A stretch of 64,000 nucleotides of DNA from CAYGZL01 sp964354345 (GCA_964354345.1 CAYGZL010000018.1:19996-83995), one strand, 5' to 3'. Numbered from the stretch's first letter, positions 25,848 to 35,103 are shown. Notes: a model not told the origin generated them from the letters alone. Made by a program: numbers and translations.

Positions 25848-28800
25848 ATGTTGCCAGAACGTGAACAGCCCATAATTAAAGAAGGTTTACTACCTATACC
25901 ACCCCTACCGTCCGATCTAAATCCGGTATCATTGACTGAGAACGCTCGTCAGGTGTTGATCCGCCGTTATGTGCGCCGCGGGCCAGAAGGTAAACCCATT
26001 GAGACAGTTGAAGAAATGTTTTGGCGCGTTGCCTATCATGTTGCATCATCAGAAAAAATCTGGAATGGGGATGTACTGGAACGGGCGCGCCAATTTTATG
26101 GGTTGTTATCCACGAAGGCCTTTTCCCCCAATTCACCCACCTTCACCGGAGCAGGGACACCGCTGGGGCAATTAGCCGCTTGTTTTGTATTACCCATCAC
26201 AGACGACATGGGGCGTGATTCAGCCGGTATTTTTCAATCATTACGGGATGCTGCCTTAATTCAACAAACCGGTGGAGGGAATGGCTTTTCCTTTTCGCGC
26301 TTGCGGCCGCGTGGCGCTTTGGTAAAATCCTCCGCGGGTCAAGCAACTGGACCTGTTGGATTCCTGCGCGTTTACGATATCGCTTTTGGTGAAATTGCCC
26401 AGGGAGGCACTCGACGTGGGGCGAATATGGCAGTTCTACGGGTTGATCACCCCGACATTGAACAGTTTATCACTGCCAAAACGGATGAACATGCCATCAC
26501 AAATTTCAATGTGTCGGTAGGGATCGTTGACGCTTTTATGCAAGCGGTTAAGCAGGATGGTATGTGGGAGCTGCGCTTTCCCGACGTACGCTCCCCAAAA
26601 TACAAAAGTTTCTCAGGAACATTAGAACAAGCAGAAGCAGCCGGCATCCCAATCAAGGTTTACAAGACAGTACGGGCGCGGGAATTATTTGATAAGATCG
26701 TTCAACAGGCACATCACAATGGCGAGCCCGGCGTTCTCTTCCTGGACGCGGCCAATCGCGCCAACCCGGTCCCGCATTTGTATCAATTGGAAGCCACTAA
26801 TCCATGCGTTACTGGCGATACCCTGATCTATACAGACCAAGGATTGCGCCGGGCTGATGAACTGGCTCAGGACGAAACCGCCATTCGAGTAGTGTGTGAT
26901 GGTCGCTTTGGCGCATCAGCCCTGTTACCGGCTTCCACTGTTTTTGCTACCGGACGTAAGCCAGTTTATCGTTTGATCACGCAAGAGGGCTACGAACTAC
27001 GCCTGACTGAGAATCATCAAGTGATGACACCGGCTGGCTGGGTGAAAGCTAAAGACTTACTCCCCGGCGATCGTGTCCACATACTCAACCGCAAGGGTGG
27101 TTTTGGCAGCCAGGGCAGCCTGGAAGAAGGTCGTGTACTCGGTTGGTTAGTTGGCGATGGGACGATCAATGCTGTGCGGGCAGTGCTCTCTTTCTTTGGT
27201 GAAGAGAAACACGAATTAGCCCCACTGTTTGCCAAAGCTGTGACTGGAATTGTGGAACGACCTGGTCAAAGCCGCGCCTATCCGGTCAATGTGATCGAAA
27301 TACCGGGACGCGCTGAAGCCCGCGTCATGTCTGACCGTCTGCGTACTTGGGCCGCCGGTTACGGCCTGGCCGATGATAAACACATTGTCCCGGTCGCTGT
27401 ATTGGCTGGAAGTGAAGAAATGCAGCGCGGCTTTTTACAAGCATTGTTTACTGCCGATGGTCAGGTTAACGATGGCGGCGAAAAGGGCTGCTCAGTCCGC
27501 CTAAGCGCAAGCCATCTGCCATTATTGAAGGATGTTCAACGCGCGCTGCTTAATTTCGGCATTGTTAGCCGGATCTATGAAAACCGCCGCCTGACAGGTT
27601 CTCGTTTCATGCCAGATGGGCACGGTGGCCAAAAAGAATGCCCTCACCTGGCTCAGCACGATCTGGCGATCAGCAAGACAAACCTGTTGCGCTTTGCCAG
27701 CGAAATTGGCTTCTTGACTGAGGCCAAACAGGCACGCTTGTCCAGTTACCTGGACCAGATGCGGCGCGGACCTTACTGCGAAAAATATACCGCGCGGGTA
27801 GCCAGCCTGGTGGCCGAGGGCAATGAAATTGTCTACGATCTGCACCAACCTGACATCCATGCCTTCATTGCCAATGGCCTGGTAGTTCACAATTGTGGTG
27901 AACAATGGCTGGGACCTTATGAAAACTGCTGCCTGGGCTCGATTAACCTGGCGCAACACCTGGGAGCGCAGGGCAGCGTCGATTGGGAAAAACTACGCTG
28001 CAATGTTGAACTGGCGACGATCTTCCTGGATGATGTGGTCGAGGCGAACGCATATGTACCGGCAGTGCCGCAGCTAAAGGAAGCGGCTCATCGAGCACGA
28101 CGGATCGGCTTAGGAATAATGGGCCTGGCCGACTTGATGTACCATGCAGGCATCCGCTATGGTTCACTAGAAGGACAGGAGTTTGGCGCTCAAGTAATGG
28201 AATTTGTCCGCTATCATGCCATGCGCACCAGCATCGAGTTGGCGCGGCAGCGCGGGGCTTTTCCGGCCATCCATGGCAGTATCTACGATCCCCAAAACTT
28301 ACACTGGCAGCCCCCAACCTCGATTATCCCTTATACCCATGATTGGGGTCGTCCGGCATTAGATTGGGAAATCATCATCCAAGGCATTCGCGCCTATGGC
28401 ATCCGCAATGCAGCTCAGACAACTGTCGCCCCGACTGGCACCATCGCTACGGTCGCTGGTTGTGAAGGGTATGGCTGTGAGCCCGTCTTTGCGTTGGCTT
28501 ATATCCGCCATGTCAATGATAACGGTAAAGATTTACAGCTTACCTACGCCAGCCCGCTCTTTGAACAAGCCCTGGTAGAGGCGGGCATGGACGACGAGAC
28601 TCGCCAGAAAGTAATCGAACAGGTTATGGAGCGCGGCACGTGCCAGGGATTGGAGGAAGTACCTGTTACCATCCGCCACACTTTCGTTGTCTCTCAGGAT
28701 ATTATTGCCGAAGAACATGTCCGCCTGCAAGCAGCCTTGCAAGCGTTCGTAGATAACTCCCTTTCCAAGACGGTTAATTTCCCGGAAAATGCCAGCGAGC

Positions 28801-29642
28801 AGGATGTTGCGAAAGCATATATATTGGCCTGGGAATTAGGCTGCAAAGGGATTACGGTTTATGTCACTGGCTCGCGCCAAAAAGTCGTGCTGGAAACCAA
28901 GGCAACTGCCAGGCAAAAACAGCCTTTGCTTGCTCCCCAGTCAGTCGTCAGCGGTCAGACCTCAGAAGAAATACCCGCCAGTGGATCCATGCAGAGCAGG
29001 TTATCTGACGAATTGTCCGATGATCCACCACTAAATATCTGGCAAGATCCAAAGAAACCTCGCCCGCGTAGTCTACGCGGCATGACCTACAGTATCAGCA
29101 CACCACTGGGTAAAGCATTCGTCACGATCAATGAAAATGGGGGGGAACAACCCTTTGAGGTTTTTATTAACACTTCCAAAGCCGGTTCTGACACTGCAGC
29201 CGTCTCTGAAGCGATCGGACGGTTGATCTCCTATATTCTGCGCCTGGCATCTCCAATTGCACCGCGTGATCGTCTAAAGGAGGTTTGGCGCCAACTCTCA
29301 GGCATCGGAGGAGGCCGTTCACTTGGTTTTGGACCAAACCGAGTTCGTTCACTCCCTGATGGCGTGGCTCATGTCATTGGTGAATACCTGGATCATATCG
29401 ATCCGGATGCGTCGGAGGTTGTGCCTGATTCCGAAAATGAAGCGCAGACTGGTGTTGAGCACAACGAGAGAGGGGGCAATGGTTACTACCCGGTGAGTGA
29501 AGAATCTCAGATCTCAGCACCGCAGATCGAGCAACTCCCACTGCTTAAGGTCGGTGATTTATGTCCTGAATGTGGTCAGGCAGCGGTGGTTAATGAAGAA
29601 GGCTGCCGTAAGTGCTATGCTTGCGGTTATAGCGAATGCTAA
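25848..29642 (+). CDS. nrdJ: B12-dependent (class II) ribonucleotide reductase with intein
   Basis: Reduces ribonucleotides to deoxyribonucleotides using adenosylcobalamin, so no oxygen-dependent radical subunit is needed. The 1264-residue precursor holds a 363-residue intein (320-682), leaving a mature enzyme of about 901 residues. The reductase core shows QTGGGNGFSFSRLRP, GTRRGANMAVL, NPC/GEQ (split by the intein), NCCLGSINLA, and AAQTTVAPTGTIATVAGCEGYG. A TSCPD domain (about 1085-1185, TPLGKAFVTINENGG) and a C-terminal Cys-rich zinc-type motif (CPECG..CRKCYACGYSEC) follow. A linker near 1028-1040 is built from heptanucleotide repeats. Start has AGGAG upstream. Confidence 0.97.
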   Translation: MLPEREQPIIKEGLLPIPPLPSDLNPVSLTENARQVLIRRYVRRGPEGKPIETVEEMFWRVAYHVASSEKIWNGDVLERARQFYGLLSTKAFSPNSPTFTGAGTPLGQLAACFVLPITDDMGRDSAGIFQSLRDAALIQQTGGGNGFSFSRLRPRGALVKSSAGQATGPVGFLRVYDIAFGEIAQGGTRRGANMAVLRVDHPDIEQFITAKTDEHAITNFNVSVGIVDAFMQAVKQDGMWELRFPDVRSPKYKSFSGTLEQAEAAGIPIKVYKTVRARELFDKIVQQAHHNGEPGVLFLDAANRANPVPHLYQLEATNPCVTGDTLIYTDQGLRRADELAQDETAIRVVCDGRFGASALLPASTVFATGRKPVYRLITQEGYELRLTENHQVMTPAGWVKAKDLLPGDRVHILNRKGGFGSQGSLEEGRVLGWLVGDGTINAVRAVLSFFGEEKHELAPLFAKAVTGIVERPGQSRAYPVNVIEIPGRAEARVMSDRLRTWAAGYGLADDKHIVPVAVLAGSEEMQRGFLQALFTADGQVNDGGEKGCSVRLSASHLPLLKDVQRALLNFGIVSRIYENRRLTGSRFMPDGHGGQKECPHLAQHDLAISKTNLLRFASEIGFLTEAKQARLSSYLDQMRRGPYCEKYTARVASLVAEGNEIVYDLHQPDIHAFIANGLVVHNCGEQWLGPYENCCLGSINLAQHLGAQGSVDWEKLRCNVELATIFLDDVVEANAYVPAVPQLKEAAHRARRIGLGIMGLADLMYHAGIRYGSLEGQEFGAQVMEFVRYHAMRTSIELARQRGAFPAIHGSIYDPQNLHWQPPTSIIPYTHDWGRPALDWEIIIQGIRAYGIRNAAQTTVAPTGTIATVAGCEGYGCEPVFALAYIRHVNDNGKDLQLTYASPLFEQALVEAGMDDETRQKVIEQVMERGTCQGLEEVPVTIRHTFVVSQDIIAEEHVRLQAALQAFVDNSLSKTVNFPENASEQDVAKAYILAWELGCKGITVYVTGSRQKVVLETKATARQKQPLLAPQSVVSGQTSEEIPASGSMQSRLSDELSDDPPLNIWQDPKKPRPRSLRGMTYSISTPLGKAFVTINENGGEQPFEVFINTSKAGSDTAAVSEAIGRLISYILRLASPIAPRDRLKEVWRQLSGIGGGRSLGFGPNRVRSLPDGVAHVIGEYLDHIDPDASEVVPDSENEAQTGVEHNERGGNGYYPVSEESQISAPQIEQLPLLKVGDLCPECGQAAVVNEEGCRKCYACGYSEC
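26805..27893 (+). mobile_element. intein in NrdJ with LAGLIDADG-type endonuclease domain
   Basis: Protein-splicing element of 363 residues lying between the Pro and Cys of the reductase NPCGEQ motif. It starts with Cys1 (CVTGDTLIYTDQG, block A), has a block B (LRLTENHQVMTPAGW), two dodecapeptide-like endonuclease motifs (VLGWLVGDGTI and FLQALFTADGQV), block F (VYDLHQPDIHAFIANGLV) and ends VVHN before Cys+1 of the extein. All splice-site residues are present, so splicing should work. The acidic residues of both endonuclease motifs look intact. Confidence 0.93.
28938..28965 (+). repeat. heptanucleotide NNTCAGN repeats in the nrdJ linker
   Basis: Four TCAG cores occur at exactly 7-base steps (28941, 28948, 28955, 28962). 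They code for Q-S-V-V-S-G-Q-T-S in the linker between the reductase core and the TSCPD domain. The same structure occurs at 34798 and 37708. Confidence 0.6.
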
Positions 29643-29643
29643 T

Positions 29644-29659
29644 CGAAACAATCGTTTCG
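29644..29659. other. palindrome CGAAAC-AATC-GTTTCG after nrdJ
   Basis: Six-base perfect arms with a 4-base centre, directly behind the nrdJ stop codon. No T run follows, so it is a weak terminator at best. Its 6-4-6 layout resembles the GGAAC elements of the dcw region. Confidence 0.45.
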
Positions 29660-29660
29660 G

Positions 29661-31037
29661 ATGTTTATGATAGCTAAACGCCGATATTCACCAACGTTTC
29701 GCTTGTTCATCTTGCTATGTGTCACTATTTTCATGACCGCATGCAAGATGCCAGCTCCCCAAAATAAGGTTGAGTTTACTCTAACCAGTACGGTTGGGCA
29801 ACTTCCGCTGAATACTCCAATTATGCGGAGTGTTAAAACACCGCTCTTACCGGTCCCGGCTCCTTTAACAGAAATTGCTCCCAACGAAACGACTTCTCTG
29901 CCACTTACTCCGACGGTTGTCGTAAAATCCAGCCTGGCATTGGGTACTCCCATCCCGCATCTTCAAATCAGGCAAGATATTGTGCTTGAAACGATACACA
30001 TGTTTTCCTCCCAAGGCGGCTGGGCGACTGGGGGTATTAAAGGCGCCGATAACCATATTTTAAAAACAAACGACAGCGGACGCACCTGGACGGATATCAC
30101 CCCACCGCAACCTATCCAAACCGGGGTGAGTCAATCAGCGCTGGGCTATTTTATCGATCTGAAAACTGGCTGGGTAATTTATAACGACCTGAAAAGCGGC
30201 TCTATTTTTACACCCCTGGTTTGGCGTACATCTGACAGTGGTCAAACCTGGCAAACCAGTGAGTTGCTCGACAGGAGTGGCCTGGAAGAGGTGTTCGTCC
30301 CTGGGAACCTGCAATTCATCGATCCTTCCACTGGCTGGCTGCTGGCACATGTCGGCGCGGGGATGAATCATGATTATGTCGTGCTGTATCAAACCACCGA
30401 TGGTGGTGTGAACTGGCAACGACTACTCGACCCCACCAACGATGGCGGCATCCAGAGTTGCCAGAAGACAGCCATGCTTTTTACAGATGCTCAACATGGC
30501 TGGCTGACTGGCGACTGCAATGGTGTGGCTCCAGGAGTGCTGCTTTTCCGCACCGGAGATGCTGGAAAGAGTTGGCAAGCGGTGACGCTGCCTGAACCCA
30601 GTGATGTTCCTGGCATATTTCAGAGCGATTCCACGGTGGCTTGTGGTAGCTACTGGCCGATATTCTTCGATATAAATAATGGTAAAATTTCGGTACGCTG
30701 TGCAAGGCTTGAACAGAATGTGCCCAAAACCGATTACTATCTTTACAGTACTCAGGATGGCGGCAATCATTGGGCTGTTGCCCATTATCCCGGTGAAGTG
30801 CTGATTTACAGTTCCCCAGATACTGGCTGGGCTTTAAGCAAGCTGATCTACCAGACAACGGATGGGGGTACAACCTGGAAACAAATCAGCCAGGTCTCCT
30901 GGGACGCAAAATTCGACTTTATAACCGATAGCCTGGGTTGGGCAGTCGCCCGCGCTGGAGAAGAGACCGCTCTGGTACAAACGGAAAACGGCGGTCGCAC
31001 CTGGATGGAAATAAAACCCACCATTGCGGAAAGATAG
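29661..31037 (+). CDS. Ycf48-like/BNR-repeat lipoprotein
   Basis: Exported protein of unknown role. The 458 residues start with a lipoprotein signal peptide (hydrophobic 13-26, lipobox MTAC, C28). A Thr/Pro-rich spacer to about 95 is followed by a beta-propeller made of Asp-box repeats of the form S/T-x-D-x-G-x-T-W: DSGRTWTD, DSGQTWQ, DGGVNWQ, DAGKSWQ, DGGNHWA, DGGTTWK and NGGRTWM. Such propellers are found in the photosystem II factor Ycf48 and in many non-photosynthetic bacteria. It is flanked by nrdJ and a deoxynucleoside kinase, with no obvious link to nucleotide metabolism. Start choice is uncertain (ATG 29661 or 29667). Confidence 0.8.
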   Translation: MFMIAKRRYSPTFRLFILLCVTIFMTACKMPAPQNKVEFTLTSTVGQLPLNTPIMRSVKTPLLPVPAPLTEIAPNETTSLPLTPTVVVKSSLALGTPIPHLQIRQDIVLETIHMFSSQGGWATGGIKGADNHILKTNDSGRTWTDITPPQPIQTGVSQSALGYFIDLKTGWVIYNDLKSGSIFTPLVWRTSDSGQTWQTSELLDRSGLEEVFVPGNLQFIDPSTGWLLAHVGAGMNHDYVVLYQTTDGGVNWQRLLDPTNDGGIQSCQKTAMLFTDAQHGWLTGDCNGVAPGVLLFRTGDAGKSWQAVTLPEPSDVPGIFQSDSTVACGSYWPIFFDINNGKISVRCARLEQNVPKTDYYLYSTQDGGNHWAVAHYPGEVLIYSSPDTGWALSKLIYQTTDGGTTWKQISQVSWDAKFDFITDSLGWAVARAGEETALVQTENGGRTWMEIKPTIAER

Positions 31038-31063
31038 CTTCGAACACCATGAGGAGAGCATCT

Positions 31064-31711
31064 ATGACAAAACGCCTGGTGATTGTGGCTGGCAACATTG
31101 GCGCCGGCAAAACCTCACTGACTGAGCGGTTAGGCGCCCGGCTGGGTTGGCGAACGGCATTTGAATCGGTCTCTGATAACCCCTATCTACCCGATTTCTA
31201 TGCCGATATGCGCTCATGGTCTTTCCATTTACAGATATTCTTCCTGGGTCATCGCGCTGAACAGTATATGGAACTAGCCCGGTCACCGCAATCCGCTATT
31301 TTGGATCGTACGATCTACGAAGATGCGCACATCTTCGCCCGCGCGCTCCATACCTTGGGCAACTTATCAGAACGAGATTACTTTGCCTACCGGCGCGTTT
31401 TTAACCTGGTCGTCGCCCACCTGCCCCCACCCGACCTGCTTATATACCTTAAAGCACCAGTCTCAATTTTGATCGAGCGCATCCACCGTCGGGCACGTTC
31501 GATCGAAACTGGTATATCATCCGATTACCTGGCGCTACTCGATTCGTTCTATGACGAATGGCTGCAAGGTTTCGATATTTGCCCTGTACTTACGATCCGC
31601 ACAGACGATCTGGATTTCGTCCACGAAACACGTCACCTGGATATCGTCATCCAGCGTATCCAGGATAAGCTGGCTGGGCGGGAAGAGGTTATCTTTCCTA
31701 AAACAACTTAA
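31064..31711 (+). CDS. deoxynucleoside kinase
   Basis: Phosphorylates deoxynucleosides for salvage. The 215 residues begin with a P-loop (GNIGAGKTS, 10-18), followed by FESVSDNPYLPDFYAD, the substrate-side DRTIYEDAHIFA motif, the LIYLKAPVSILIERI strand-helix and a lid with RIHRRARSIE. This is the dGK/dAK/dNK fold; the exact base preference cannot be read. The start at 31064 is fixed by GAGGAG seven bases upstream, rejecting the longer frame from 30938. Its 3' end overlaps the convergent ubiA-type gene by 14 bases. Together with nrdR-nrdJ it forms a dNTP supply neighbourhood. Confidence 0.9.
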   Translation: MTKRLVIVAGNIGAGKTSLTERLGARLGWRTAFESVSDNPYLPDFYADMRSWSFHLQIFFLGHRAEQYMELARSPQSAILDRTIYEDAHIFARALHTLGNLSERDYFAYRRVFNLVVAHLPPPDLLIYLKAPVSILIERIHRRARSIETGISSDYLALLDSFYDEWLQGFDICPVLTIRTDDLDFVHETRHLDIVIQRIQDKLAGREEVIFPKTT

Positions 31712-32693
31712 TCCAGAGGACATTGAGGATCAGCCCGACCAGGTACCAGATCCCAAAAGCACGGTTGTGGACGAAGGAAGCGGCTACGAAATAATTGGGC
31801 CAAACATCCGGAAAATTGGCAGGTTTTTCGGGTGGTTTTGGTGCGCGATAAATCGGCAGGATTTTTAACAAGGTCGGTATTGCCAGAAGTACGACGAAAA
31901 TGACTGGTTTAAAAAAACCAACCAGCATCAAATATCCTGCTGATAAGTACTGCGCTAATATCATGGTCAGGACGATAATCCTCCCAGCCTTCTCACCGAT
32001 CAACACAGGCAGCGTAAAGATACGTTTCGCACGATCCTCATTTTGCTTGTCGATGTGCTTGCCAAAAATAACCGTCGTTACGCCCAAGGCATAAGGCAGG
32101 CTGGCGATAACCACATTCCAATTCCAATCACCGGTGATCACATAATAACCACCCCCGATCATCAATGGGCCCCAAACAATCAAAACTGATATTTCTCCCA
32201 GGGCAATGTACTTCAATGGAAAGGTATAAAACAGGACAAAGAATACTCCCAGGCTAATCAACAACAGTGTGTAGCCATTGCGCAGGTAAACCAATGCAGC
32301 TCCACAGGCGAGCGCAATTAATCCAGTCACTGCGGCGTAAGTCAGAAGTTGCCGCTTATTCATCAAGCCATGCACCAAAGGCTGCGGACCATATTGGCTG
32401 CGGTAATAGTTATCCTTATCAACCCCTCGGATGTAATCCGTGAAATCGTTGAGTAAATTATTCGTCGCATGGGCAATCACCAGACCGATTGCTACCAACA
32501 GCCACTTCCAAAAATCAAATTTACTATCCTGATAGGCTAAGATACCGGCGATGGCCGCTGACAGGAAGGTCATTATCAGCACCGCTGCCCGTGTTGAAAT
32601 TAACCACCGTGAAATCACATCCAGTTGATTCCACTCTTCCTTGCTAATTCGCGGTATAACCTGAAGAGCTTTTCGCCACATCGAAAAATTCAT
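31698..32693 (-). CDS. UbiA-family prenyltransferase
   Basis: Integral membrane enzyme that transfers a polyprenyl chain to an acceptor. The 331 residues contain about eight to nine membrane helices and the two Asp-rich, Mg-diphosphate-binding motifs: NNLLNDFTDYIRGVDKD (first) and DKQNEDRAKR (second). The overall look is closest to MenA-type 1,4-dihydroxy-2-naphthoate prenyltransferases, but the acceptor is not certain. Start has AGGAA upstream. It is the last gene of the leftward E1-acyltransferase-aminotransferase operon, nine bases after the aminotransferase, so its product may be functionally tied to that pathway. Confidence 0.85.
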   Translation of the reverse strand: MNFSMWRKALQVIPRISKEEWNQLDVISRWLISTRAAVLIMTFLSAAIAGILAYQDSKFDFWKWLLVAIGLVIAHATNNLLNDFTDYIRGVDKDNYYRSQYGPQPLVHGLMNKRQLLTYAAVTGLIALACGAALVYLRNGYTLLLISLGVFFVLFYTFPLKYIALGEISVLIVWGPLMIGGGYYVITGDWNWNVVIASLPYALGVTTVIFGKHIDKQNEDRAKRIFTLPVLIGEKAGRIIVLTMILAQYLSAGYLMLVGFFKPVIFVVLLAIPTLLKILPIYRAPKPPEKPANFPDVWPNYFVAASFVHNRAFGIWYLVGLILNVLWIKLF

Positions 32694-32702
32694 TGGAAAT
32701 TC

Positions 32703-33920
32703 CTATTCCGTAATTTGCTTTAAAATGACATGTAACGCCTGGCACACTGTCTCGACCTGCCCCTCACTCATAACCCCCGAGAACGGCAAAGCCAGTCCGC
32801 GCCGTCCCAGGTCTTCGGTCACCGGGAAATCTCCCGGTTGGTAACCAAACCGCTCCACCATGTAAGGCTGTAGGTGGATTGGTAGGAAATAAGGCCGAGC
32901 TGGAATGCCACGCTGCTCAAGACGCTGAGCAATCGCATCACGGTCAATTCCTGCATTAAACCGCACAACATACACAAACCAGCTCATGCGTGTGGTGGCC
33001 GCAATCCTCTCTGGTATTTCTACGCAAGGCAGTTCCACCAGACGTTCAGCGTACCAATCCGCCACACGCTGGCGTTTTTGGATTAATTCATCCAGGCGGC
33101 TCATTTGTACCCGGCCCAATGCCGCGCTCATCTCATCCAGGCGATAGTTATAGCCTAGATAGGTATGCTGCAGCCAGGTATCACCAGGCGCTCGACCCTG
33201 ATTGCGTAACGCACGTATGTAAGCCGCGGCACGGTCATCATCAGTAACGATCATCGCCCCTTCACCCGTGGTAATTTGTTTGTTAGGGTAAAAGGCGAAT
33301 ACGCCATAGTCCCCCAAGGCTCCTGCCGGTCGGCCTTTGTACATTGCTCCCAAGGCTTCACAGGCGTCTTCGATCACCTTTAGCCCATACTCGTGCGCCA
33401 GCGTCAGGATTGGATCCAAATCAGTTGGTTGCCCGAATACATCTACCGGTAAAACTGCTTTTACCCGGGAACCATTCCTCCACGATACTTCCTGAACCCC
33501 TCGGCGGGGTAGCCAACGCCTGGCAACCTCTCCGCCTCGGAGTAGATCCAGGATGGCTTGTTGCACCAAGGTGATATTCAGATTCCCGGTAACAGGATCA
33601 ACATCAACAAACACTGGTACAGCCCGTTCGAAGAGGATTACATTCGCGGAAGCCACGAAAGAAAAGGGCGTGGTAATCACCAGATCGCCATCTTCAACCC
33701 CGGCCGCCCTGACGCACAGATGCAGTCCGGAGGTTCCTGAGCTAACCCCAATCGCGTGCCGTCTACCGGTATAGTGCTGAAAAGCTTCTTCGAAAGCCTG
33801 GATTTCACGTCCCATGCTCAGGTTGGGCGTGCGTAACACCGCCGCAACTGCTTCACGCTCCACATCGGTCAGATCGGGAGATGACATCGGGATAATTGAT
33901 TGCTGCTTGTTAATGGCCAT
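32703..33920 (-). CDS. DegT/DnrJ/EryC1 sugar aminotransferase
   Basis: PLP enzyme that converts a keto-sugar nucleotide to an amino sugar. From ATG 33920 it has 405 residues with IPMSSPDLTDVE, the GVSSGTSGLHLCVRAAG phosphate loop, PVDVFGQPTDLDPI, EDACEALGA, the PLP-Lys motif FAFYPNKQITTGEGAMIVTD and LGYNYRLDEMSAALG. All are diagnostic of the family. A longer frame starts at 34001 inside the upstream gene; I prefer the shorter one, which keeps the family N-terminus, though no strong ribosome site decides. Direct neighbour of a PglD-type acyltransferase, the usual partner in making N-acylated amino sugars. Confidence 0.92.
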   Translation of the reverse strand: MAINKQQSIIPMSSPDLTDVEREAVAAVLRTPNLSMGREIQAFEEAFQHYTGRRHAIGVSSGTSGLHLCVRAAGVEDGDLVITTPFSFVASANVILFERAVPVFVDVDPVTGNLNITLVQQAILDLLRGGEVARRWLPRRGVQEVSWRNGSRVKAVLPVDVFGQPTDLDPILTLAHEYGLKVIEDACEALGAMYKGRPAGALGDYGVFAFYPNKQITTGEGAMIVTDDDRAAAYIRALRNQGRAPGDTWLQHTYLGYNYRLDEMSAALGRVQMSRLDELIQKRQRVADWYAERLVELPCVEIPERIAATTRMSWFVYVVRFNAGIDRDAIAQRLEQRGIPARPYFLPIHLQPYMVERFGYQPGDFPVTEDLGRRGLALPFSGVMSEGQVETVCQALHVILKQITE

Positions 33921-33951
33921 AAAACGATCCGATTCCAAGGAAATATAATGA

Positions 33952-35103
33952 TTAATCGGGCCAGATGGTGCCCGCGCGGACCAGTCCGTTGTCAGGGACA
34001 TCGGCTTTTATCGTCGCGCCGTTCCCGATCCGGGCTCCTGCACCAATCTTTACCCGTAGATTTACTGTAACACCCATCCCAATCAGTACGCGACCTCCCA
34101 CCTGGACCTCTCCAGCCAACACCGCTCCCGGTGAAAGGTTAACAAATTCACCCAAGATACAATCATGAGAGGCGATTGCTCCGGTGTTGATAATACTACC
34201 GAAGCCTATCTGGACCTCGCTGCCCACATACGCCTGCGGAAAAACCTGTACGCCGGCAGCCAGGGTTGCGCTGTATTCTACAATCGCCCCTGGATGTACG
34301 AATAACGGACAAGTAAAACCCGCTTCAAGCAGGCGTTGGAATATTCTGATGCGCACGGCCAGGCTGCCGATTCCACCCACACCGTTAACCGCCAGGCGAA
34401 TTCCATCTTTCACCAAGGTCGGTAATACCTCTCCCCCGCCTAAAACTTGCATTCCTAAGATGAGAGCCCCTTTGGGAATCCCGTCATCCACTACGCCGAC
34501 GATCCTATAGCGATATTCTTTGCTGCCAATCGCAAGAACGCGCAGCAATTCGATTAAAGATTTCCCATGACCGCCACCCCCATAAACGATAATGGCCGTG
34601 GGATCAAACTCTTTTTCCTCTACCAACTCCCGTACCACTCGCTCCGTCACCAAAGGTCCGATCGGGAGCCGATTCAACTCCAAGCCCATCTGGTTGGCGA
34701 AGGCCAGGGCGGGTTGGGTGATGCGCAACCCGGTTGGGAGTTTCGTGTTTTCTACCTGTCTCCTGGGTTGAGATTGTTGTGCGTTACTTACAACACCGCT
34801 GATAACTGATTGCTGATTGCTGATGACTTTCTCTTCTGGTTGCCAATCGGGCGTATCAGCCAGGTAACATAACAGCTCGCCCGCGTTTACAGTCTGACCC
34901 TGTTTCAACTGTAAGTTGGTAATAAAGCCATCGTGTTCAGCGATTAAATCTTGAGTGGACTTTGTCGTCTCCAAGGTGCAAAGCACTGAACCGGCCGCAA
35001 CCTGCTGTCCATCGCGCACCGCCAGACTAACCAGCAGGGCTTCTGGCTCATTGGGGTTGATTAGTGGAATGTAGATCGGAAGACTCATCAATCCCGCTAT
35101 CAT
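33952..35103 (-). CDS. lipoyl domain - subunit-binding domain - PglD/NeuD-type acyltransferase fusion
   Basis: A hybrid of 383 residues. Residues about 8-83 are a lipoyl domain with the lipoylation site ETTKSTQ (K48). A Gln/Ser-rich linker follows. Residues about 118-155 (RITQPALAFANQMGLEL..GPLVTERVVREL) resemble the peripheral subunit-binding domain of E2 proteins. Residues about 160-383 are a PglD/NeuD sugar N-acyltransferase: Rossmann part with VYGGGGHGKSLIELL, then a left-handed beta helix of hexapeptide repeats with the catalytic His in AIASHDCILGEF (H313). The chloramphenicol-transferase-like E2 core is absent. It overlaps the E1 beta stop (ATGA). I infer that the lipoyl arm carries an acyl group from E1 to the sugar acyltransferase. 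Confidence 0.88.
   Translation of the reverse strand: MIAGLMSLPIYIPLINPNEPEALLVSLAVRDGQQVAAGSVLCTLETTKSTQDLIAEHDGFITNLQLKQGQTVNAGELLCYLADTPDWQPEEKVISNQQSVISGVVSNAQQSQPRRQVENTKLPTGLRITQPALAFANQMGLELNRLPIGPLVTERVVRELVEEKEFDPTAIIVYGGGGHGKSLIELLRVLAIGSKEYRYRIVGVVDDGIPKGALILGMQVLGGGEVLPTLVKDGIRLAVNGVGGIGSLAVRIRIFQRLLEAGFTCPLFVHPGAIVEYSATLAAGVQVFPQAYVGSEVQIGFGSIINTGAIASHDCILGEFVNLSPGAVLAGEVQVGGRVLIGMGVTVNLRVKIGAGARIGNGATIKADVPDNGLVRAGTIWPD
34798..34827 (-). repeat. heptanucleotide NNTCAGN repeats in the lipoyl linker
   Basis: On the minus strand four TCAG cores occur at exactly 7-base steps, coding for the S-N-Q-Q-S-V-I-S linker between the lipoyl domain and the binding domain. Same type as the nrdJ linker. 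Confidence 0.6.

Noticed and set aside
32703..34001. ATG 34001 start of the DegT gene
   Set aside because: It lies inside the end of the acyltransferase gene and adds about 27 residues without family similarity; kept only as an alternative.
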